Shown here in pieces: positions 4,623 through 9,239 of a DNA stretch of 9,239 nt. The position numbers were made by a program, and so were the translations under genes. Source of the DNA: Patescibacteria group bacterium (GTDB lineage Bacteria; Patescibacteriota; Minisyncoccia; Phycocordibacterales; JANLHH01); NCBI GenBank assembly GCA_024654605.1, contig JANLHH010000028.1, positions 1 through 9,239 of the forward strand, read 5' to 3'. The notes under the pieces are model-generated. The model searched no databases. It worked only from the letters and a program-made list of their open reading frames with translations, and was not told the DNA's origin. Numbering within the stretch: position 1 is the stretch's first letter; the number at the start of each line of letters is the position of its first letter.

Positions 4623-7600
4623 TTAGTTAGATCGTATCCAAGTCTGGGTTGGGAAGGCTGCGTTGGATGGGAATCCTGGCAGACCGTAACCATTTGTCCA
4701 GTCAAGGTTGCTTTCTGTAGCTGATGTAGCAACAGGAGTTGTTGTTGAGAACGGTGACCAGATAATATTATCTGTGTTACCCGAGCCAAGTTCAACTGAA
4801 GTTACCGTACCCATCAAATCTGCAATTGCAGGATATGACGTATCAGCAAGGAGAGCAATGTTGATTGTTTCAGCAACTGATGCAGTGTCTACGACTGCTG
4901 ATGCCTTCAAGACATATGTCTTTGTGCTATTTGCCGGAACAATCTTAGCCTGTGATGTGGCATCAATTGTAATTTCCAATACTCCCAATGGAGCTTCTGC
5001 TACAGATCCGTTAGCAGCAACACTATCACCATAGAGCGTAAATCCAGTCGTTGATCCACCTGTCGTTGCGACAGAGAAGGTGAACTTCTTGAATACTACA
5101 TCCCTATTGTTTGGATTGGTTACTGTGAATTTGTACAATTCACCTCCTGGGGCTAGTGTACCGCCATTGCCTGTTGCAGCAATAGTAGGAACTGTTCTGA
5201 AGATTCTCAGACCATTCGTGGTAATGTCCGCCGTGGTTCCAGATATTGTTACCTGTGAATCAACTCCTGTAGCGTAGTTACCATTGATTCCGTTGTTATC
5301 ACCATCGTAGGTGATAGCCAAGAATGCTCCTGGAGTTCCTTCGTTTACATTATGAGCTGTTAAGTCACCCTTAACAGTAATCAGTAATGATTCGCCTGCA
5401 GCAATTCTTGGTGCTGGGCTTAATATTGTAGATGTAGCGTTGTCAGGGTTGGAACCACCAAATTGTGCGGTACCGATCTGCGTTGTGCCATTCCACAATG
5501 TTACCTTTTCACCAATAAGATCTGCCGGTGAGTTTGAAGCCGTATTACCCAACTGAAGAGCAATCTGTTTCAAATCTACACCTTCTGTAGCCCCTGCTGT
5601 AAATCGAAGGCTAGCAAGAGTTACTCCGTTTGTTCCAGCTTGAGCTGTCTTGTAGAGAAGTGCTGAGTCGTTGGTAACTGTGTATGAACCGCTTGTAGCT
5701 GCTGTCATGGTTTGACCCGCTGTTGCAGCCATTGTCTCTACTACTGTCTGACCTGAAGCGACTCCGGTTGCACCAGTATACGTAGAGGTATTATCAGTCA
5801 ATCCCCAATTAACGGTGCCCGAAGTTACCCCTGCTGAAAGATCACATTTCATTGAGAGGGTCTTTTGCGTACCTTTTGGTATCGTAAGTCCGCCGCCATT
5901 GAACGTGAAATTATTATCACCGGCTGCCAATGTTATATTGGTGTCGCTTGTGACATTAGCAGTTCCATCATACAGACCACAATTTGACAGCTGTGAAGCT
6001 GTAATTGTCGTCAATGCAAGAAGTGCCTTGAAGGTTACTACTTTCACATCTTCGCCGGATTGCCCTGCATCGAGATTGTATCGAGCAAATTCAAAGTCTT
6101 GCGCGCCAGCGATAACATTTCTATCGCTTGGTTGTGAAGAAACACTCATAGCAAGTGCTGCTGCTTTAACCGTCATTGTGTTCATCGTTACGAGTGTTGA
6201 CGGAAGCGTGATAGTAGTCCCTGTTGTCTGACCGGTAACATTCGTCCAATCCGTTGAAGGAGTGGCTGAAACTGCTACTGTTGCACCGTTTGATGCAGCT
6301 GAAGGAACTTTGCCTTTCAAGGTATAGGTATGCTTACCAACCGGGTAGGTTACCGTATCTGTAAAGGTTACTTTCTGACCAGAAGTTACTGTAGAATCTA
6401 CTACTGCATCAACTGGACCTGCGACTACAGCACCGTTCTCGTCATAAAGAGAAACGCTTGTGAGGTAGCCAAGTGCTGCTGTTGTAGTAGCAATATGGAA
6501 GACGTGTGACTGTACTGATGTTGCCTCACCTTTCATATCTACTTCATACGCACCAAGAGGTTGACCGGAAACATTGATTGCAATGTTCTGCGCGGCAACC
6601 GTATTTGACTTGGAAATTGAAGTTACCGTACCAGCCGCTATGGTTGTGATCACACCATTAAATGATGGTGTTGCAGTGGTAATTGTACCTCCAGCGATGA
6701 TTCCGTATCCGTATGTCTCACCAGTAACATAGACATCCGTATTCTTCTGGATATCAAAGTCAATTGTGCGAGTTGATGCACCGGAGCCAACAATATCACC
6801 CTGAATCCAAATATCCTTGGTGAGTCCTTTTGCAATTAGAACACCCGTACCGAAGTTCGCAGAATAGTACTTACCATCCATAGAAACGGTTGTTGGGTAT
6901 CCAACTCCATCAACGTAGACCATTACGTTCGCGATATCACCTGAACCTGCTGAACCAGCCTGGTAGAAACGAATCGACTTGAAACGTATATCTTCAGCTG
7001 AACCAGCCTCGAGGCGAATGGCGCTAAACTTATATCCTGTCGTACCAATATCCTTACTTTGTGCGGAAGGATTATACGAAGAAGCTGAGCCAGTTGCCGT
7101 CCCAAGTGTAAGTGATGCATTTATTGTCTGCGATGCGCCTGTGATTGGGAATGAGCCGGATACTGTTGAGGTGGTGTTTACACCTGTAACAGTAAGGCTT
7201 GCTACTTGACCTGCGTAAGTAGAGAGGTCTGCTGCCATATTTCCTGCTACCGTCAAAGTCTTTGATGTTCCTGCTTTTACAATGAATGTACCACCGATCG
7301 TTGCCTGGTGATTTGATCCAAGTGTCTTTGCGATATCAAACTGTGTACCGTCTTCATCCAAAAGGACGATTCCAGAAAACGCAGCGTCTGCCGCAAGACC
7401 AGTTCTTTCTATATTTACACCTGTGATAAGCACATCAGATGCACCTGCGGATACCACAAATTTGGTGAATGGTACGCGTGATGCGCTCTGGGGTGCAAGT
7501 GTGTTTGTCGGCTGTGTGGTGTTTGAAACCGCAAGACCGCCAGTTCCCGGGGTCGGTGTCGTGCCTGTGCCAGTTCCGGTTCCCGTACCTACGGTCATGG

Positions 7601-8081
7601 TATTGAGCTTAGCGCGAGTTGATGGTCCGACAAAACCGGTACCTGCTGTGAGTCCTACCGGAGTAAGAACCTCAGCGGTGTACTTGTCCTGGAATTTGAT
7701 GACTGCGGCTTTGGTTCTTACACCAAAGTAGTTTGTCTCATATCCGGGAGCTCCTGCGTCTGTTCCCTGAGCTATTTGAGTAGCCGGGTCCATGTTAAGA
7801 ACTTTTTGCAAGTTCAAAACATCAGCTCCTGTATCACCTTGCTTTAAGTTAACTGCGAAGGTATAGCCGGTGCCAGTAGTCCCCCCTGATAATGTCGCAA
7901 GTTGTGCTTGCAGTGCCGTAATCGTTGCAAGGAGGCTGCTGATCTGAGCCGTAAGGCTTTCAACAGTCTGTGCTTGCGCGGGGGCAACTGCCAAACCGCC
8001 GAGCATCATCACTGACATCAAAACGCCAGTGAAACCGCTCACGACTTTCGCGAGTGTAGAATTTCTAAATCGTTTACTCAT
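4623..8081 (-). CDS. Giant secreted surface protein with peptidoglycan-binding domain and six beta modules
   Basis: 1152 residues. Residues 1-37 are a Sec signal peptide: basic start MSKRFRNSTLAK, hydrophobic core to about 32, and APAQAQ with cleavage probably after A37 or near it. Residues 40-65 are a short Leu/Ala-rich coiled-coil-like helix. Residues 76-162 form a peptidoglycan-binding type 1 domain (LKQGDTGADVLNLQKVL, YFGVRTKAAVIKFQ, GFVGPSTRAKL). A Thr/Gly/Pro linker covers 163-183. Six similar Thr/Ser/Ala/Gly-rich beta modules of about 130-160 residues follow, starting near 194, 336, 490, 641, 800 and 965. Each ends in a K-G/T-x-KTLTV-x-G-D-like strand (for example 269-280, 417-429, 581-591, 735-748, 893-906, 1048-1060). 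The tail (1111-1152) is not modular. The only two cysteines (701, 746) are both in module 4. No catalytic motif is seen. An S-layer or wall-anchored stalk role is inference. The start lacks a Shine-Dalgarno (T8 precedes ATG) but the signal peptide confirms it. Confidence 0.88.
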   Translation of the reverse strand: MSKRFRNSTLAKVVSGFTGVLMSVMMLGGLAVAPAQAQTVESLTAQISSLLATITALQAQLATLSGGTTGTGYTFAVNLKQGDTGADVLNLQKVLNMDPATQIAQGTDAGAPGYETNYFGVRTKAAVIKFQDKYTAEVLTPVGLTAGTGFVGPSTRAKLNTMTVGTGTGTGTGTTPTPGTGGLAVSNTTQPTNTLAPQSASRVPFTKFVVSAGASDVLITGVNIERTGLAADAAFSGIVLLDEDGTQFDIAKTLGSNHQATIGGTFIVKAGTSKTLTVAGNMAADLSTYAGQVASLTVTGVNTTSTVSGSFPITGASQTINASLTLGTATGSASSYNPSAQSKDIGTTGYKFSAIRLEAGSAEDIRFKSIRFYQAGSAGSGDIANVMVYVDGVGYPTTVSMDGKYYSANFGTGVLIAKGLTKDIWIQGDIVGSGASTRTIDFDIQKNTDVYVTGETYGYGIIAGGTITTATPSFNGVITTIAAGTVTSISKSNTVAAQNIAINVSGQPLGAYEVDMKGEATSVQSHVFHIATTTAALGYLTSVSLYDENGAVVAGPVDAVVDSTVTSGQKVTFTDTVTYPVGKHTYTLKGKVPSAASNGATVAVSATPSTDWTNVTGQTTGTTITLPSTLVTMNTMTVKAAALAMSVSSQPSDRNVIAGAQDFEFARYNLDAGQSGEDVKVVTFKALLALTTITASQLSNCGLYDGTANVTSDTNITLAAGDNNFTFNGGGLTIPKGTQKTLSMKCDLSAGVTSGTVNWGLTDNTSTYTGATGVASGQTVVETMAATAGQTMTAATSGSYTVTNDSALLYKTAQAGTNGVTLASLRFTAGATEGVDLKQIALQLGNTASNSPADLIGEKVTLWNGTTQIGTAQFGGSNPDNATSTILSPAPRIAAGESLLITVKGDLTAHNVNEGTPGAFLAITYDGDNNGINGNYATGVDSQVTISGTTADITTNGLRIFRTVPTIAATGNGGTLAPGGELYKFTVTNPNNRDVVFKKFTFSVATTGGSTTGFTLYGDSVAANGSVAEAPLGVLEITIDATSQAKIVPANSTKTYVLKASAVVDTASVAETINIALLADTSYPAIADLMGTVTSVELGSGNTDNIIWSPFSTTTPVATSATESNLDWTNGYGLPGFPSNAAFPTQTWIRSN

Positions 8082-8557
8082 AAAAAAAATTAATAACTAA
8101 TTAATCTCACACCCAAGAACGTCTGTCCTTGAATTGAGATGACGTTACACGAAACAGATAGACTTCGACTTAAGTCCGGTCCGCTTCATGTAATTAATAA
8201 AAACTACTAAATTCATCCGGCTTCCCCAGCAAGATGATTTTAGTGACAAAAAGGATGATCCTCCATCCGGTCGCGCACTCGCCTTCGGTATTCTCAATGC
8301 ATGGGTATTCGTGTCGGAAATTTCCGTATGTGTCATTCGGTAACTATTCAATTTTGATATTTAATTTTCAACGAGCATCGTCCGTACAGGAAAGCTCTGT
8401 GATCGTATATTCATAAAAACTTTTGGCGTAGTGATCGTTTGAAGCGAACGTCATCATTTGATGATGGACAGGTTCAAAAGCATATCATTTAATACACTCA
8501 AAAAAGTTGTGAAAACGAATCAGAGAACCAACAATTTCACTGTGCCGTAATATACCT
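8082..8557 (-). promoter_or_regulatory. Probable long mRNA leader of the surface-protein gene
   Basis: About 475 nt without a convincing gene separate the start codon from the nearest good minus-strand promoter. Visible elements are: a hairpin CATCAT/ATGATG (8452-8466), a 12-bp perfect palindrome CGGAAATTTCCG (8315-8326), a direct repeat ATCCGG (near 8215 and 8265), and a short hairpin with T5 (8248-8268). A T8 run abuts the ATG. A weak TATTAA at 8090-8095, 8 nt before the ATG, could instead be a local -10 without a good -35, which would make the mRNA leaderless. The leader interpretation is inference. Confidence 0.45.
8248..8268 (-). terminator. Weak terminator-like hairpin in the leader
   Basis: On the minus strand GGATG-GAGGAT-CATCC is a 5-bp stem followed directly by TTTTTG. 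It could act as an attenuator of the surface-protein mRNA, but the stem is short and other pairings of the same bases are possible. Confidence 0.35.
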
Positions 8558-8563
8558 GGAATA

Positions 8564-8592
8564 ATTATATTTGTTTACGCAAAAACCTGCAA
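8564..8592 (-). promoter_or_regulatory. Candidate promoter of the surface-protein gene
   Basis: The minus strand has a perfect TATAAT at 8564-8569 and TTTGCA (4 of 6) about 18 nt upstream, ending near 8588. A TTATCCACA nonamer begins 31 nt upstream of the -10. Predicted start is near 8557. Confidence 0.5.
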
Positions 8593-8594
8593 AG

Positions 8595-8664
8595 TATAAT
8601 GTGGATAACTAAGTCCACATATACGCCGGAGAACGTCCACCATTTCAAAAGAAATGGTCGGCGT
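8595..8664. ncRNA. Candidate structured RNA element (strand unknown)
   Basis: Two adjacent hairpins lie here. The first is ATGTGGA/TCCACAT (8599-8605, 8614-8620) with an 8-nt loop. The second has an outer stem ACGCC/GGCGT (8623-8627, 8660-8664) and an inner perfect stem ACCATTTC-AAAA-GAAATGGT (8639-8658), with an 11-nt internal loop on one side and a single C on the other. A plus-strand TATAAT at 8595-8600 overlaps the first hairpin, and a minus-strand TTGACT-17-TAACAT at about 8734-8762 points towards both. I recognise no known RNA family. Confidence 0.35.
8600..8608 (-). promoter_or_regulatory. DnaA-box-like nonamer TTATCCACA (site 4)
   Basis: Exact TTATCCACA on the minus strand, 31 nt upstream of the candidate surface-protein promoter. 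It forms one arm of the hairpin at 8599-8620. Confidence 0.55.
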
Positions 8665-8728
8665 CGAAAGCGCTCATGCAATTTTTGGAAAAACCATAAT
8701 CACAACCATAGGTACATAGAGAAAACCT

Positions 8729-8736
8729 GATACAAT
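8729..8736 (+). promoter_or_regulatory. Possible plus-strand extended -10
   Basis: TGA-TACAAT-G matches the extended -10 form seen at the gene promoters of this window, but no gene follows on the plus strand; the next structure is the three-way-junction-like element at 8780-8835. No -35 is apparent. Confidence 0.25.
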
Positions 8737-8779
8737 GTTACATTTTTTACCAAAAAAAGTCAATAAATCAAGCCCGTAC

Positions 8780-8835
8780 GGAGAGAGGTTGGAAACGATA
8801 TCCGGACAGGCAAGTCTGACCCGCCTATCTCTCTG
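8780..8835. other. Three-way-junction-like fold downstream of the HTH gene
   Basis: GAGAGAGG (8781-8788) pairs with CC-TCTCTC (8824-8825, 8828-8833) across a TA bulge. Inside are two hairpins, GGA/TCC (8791-8793, 8801-8803) and GGACAG/CTGACC (8804-8809, 8816-8821, with one A-A mismatch). On the minus strand this lies 35 nt after the HTH stop codon. No T tract follows closely, so it is not a standard terminator. No known riboswitch core was recognised. Confidence 0.35.
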
Positions 8836-8869
8836 TATTTGAATATGTCCGTTAAGAAAGAAATATTAT

Positions 8870-9239
8870 TTACGCGAGGGAATATCTGCTCCATCTTTTT
8901 TCACCCTCTTTCTTAAGGACATTACTTTTCACCAGAGCTATCAGCTCGCGTTGGATCGTCTTTTCGCTCAAACCGGGTATCACTGTGATAACGTCCTTTA
9001 CGTTAATATTTCCTTTCTCTTTAGCGAGTCTTAGTATGACATTTTTCCTGTCAATTTTAGAAGTATCCTTTCGGTCTCCGTTCGCGCGGACTTTTATTTT
9101 CACCTCCTGTGGCTCTTTTCTCCCCTGCGCATACTGCTCAAATGTCTCTCTGGAGGAAAGTAATCCTGATTGTCTTTGAGGAACACTCGTTATGTCCTTT
9201 TTATATAGGTCATCATGTTGTCCTTTTAAATGTCCTTTT
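8870..9239 (-). CDS. C-terminal part of a protein ending in a DeoR-like winged helix
   Basis: The minus-strand frame is open to the right edge; 122 residues are visible and the 5' end is missing. The last 60 residues form a winged helix: IDRKNVILRLAKEKGNINVKD, then the recognition helix SEKTIQRELIALVKS, then the wing VLKKEGEKRWSRYSLA. Upstream is a polar, low-complexity linker with LYKKD and ERETFEQYAQG-like sequence. I remember a widespread Parcubacterial family with a helical N-terminal domain, a linker and exactly this kind of SEKTIQREL then KRWSRY ending. A GTG at 9103 could be taken as a start, but AGGAGG abuts it with no spacing and the frame continues well upstream, so it is internal. 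DNA binding is inferred from the fold; its targets are unknown. Confidence 0.7.
   Translation of the reverse strand, partial: KGHLKGQHDDLYKKDITSVPQRQSGLLSSRETFEQYAQGRKEPQEVKIKVRANGDRKDTSKIDRKNVILRLAKEKGNINVKDVITVIPGLSEKTIQRELIALVKSNVLKKEGEKRWSRYSLA

Noticed and set aside
7548..7600. Microsatellite causing phase variation in the Thr/Gly linker
   Set aside because: The Gly-Thr codons vary in third positions, so the DNA is not a pure tandem repeat prone to slippage.
8090..8095. Leaderless promoter TATTAA for the surface-protein gene
   Set aside because: Only 4 of 6 to the -10 consensus and no -35 or TGN extension; kept as an alternative in the leader entry.
8145..8351. Minus-strand open frame of 68 codons in the leader region
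   Set aside because: No Shine-Dalgarno, no -10 at the start, mixed composition without a recognisable fold; probably chance.
8234..8416. Plus-strand open frame of 60 codons
   Set aside because: No promoter or ribosome site and no family resemblance; it runs antisense to the presumed leader.
656..8608. Replication origin suggested by DnaA-box-like nonamers
   Set aside because: The sites are spread over 8 kb rather than clustered, dnaA, dnaN and an unwinding element are absent, and the sites track promoters.
8779..8835. tRNA gene
   Set aside because: The GGAGAGA/TCTCTCT ends look like an acceptor stem, but 56 nt is too short and no T-arm or anticodon arm fits.
8845..8916. Plus-strand 23-codon frame beginning MSVKKEILFTRG
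   Set aside because: It overlaps the C-terminal coding part of the HTH gene on the other strand and has no ribosome site.

Overview
The window looks like a chromosome piece from a Candidate Phyla Radiation bacterium, most likely Parcubacteria (inference, no search run). The reasons are: (1) a giant secreted protein with a peptidoglycan-binding domain and tandem beta modules; (2) several protein families I associate with that group, namely a winged-helix/pseudo-nucleotidyltransferase regulator, a conserved-TM-helix channel-like protein and a protein ending in a DeoR-like HTH; (3) an rplJ-rplL pair detached from rplK-rplA and rpoBC; (4) very few Shine-Dalgarno sequences. TGA ends the 49-codon membrane gene and does not interrupt any reading frame, so there is no sign of the UGA=Gly code of Gracilibacteria/SR1.

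All nine genes lie on the minus strand, so transcription runs from high to low coordinates. From the right edge: 8870-9239, C-terminal part of an HTH protein (5' end outside the window); 8082-8869, a 788-bp gene-free stretch with promoter-like sites, hairpins and a probable ~475-nt mRNA leader; 4623-8081, a 1152-residue exported surface protein with six beta modules; 4440-4622, a cluster of hairpins including two strong terminators; 3603-4403, a membrane-anchored TPR protein; 3353-3502, a 49-residue single-helix membrane protein; 2748-3155, a TraR/DksA-type zinc-finger protein; 2598-2747, a structured 3' region and terminator; 2384-2560, an L10-type mRNA leader; 1892-2383 rplJ and 1416-1859 rplL; 1356-1393, a perfectly palindromic terminator; 693-1307, the winged-helix/pseudo-nucleotidyltransferase; 1-531, the N-terminal part of the channel-like membrane protein.

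Most genes appear to be single transcription units, each with its own sigma70-like promoter; rplJ-rplL is the clear operon, with an L10-binding leader that probably autoregulates it. The most notable non-coding signals are -10 boxes placed 7 to 10 nt before ATG codons, implying leaderless mRNAs and moving two start codons, and four identical TTATCCACA nonamers (a perfect DnaA-box sequence) in intergenic DNA, all in one orientation, at 30-31 or 47-48 nt from a predicted -10 box. I found no CRISPR array, insertion sequence, tRNA or rRNA gene. No complete novel multi-gene system can be claimed from this window.
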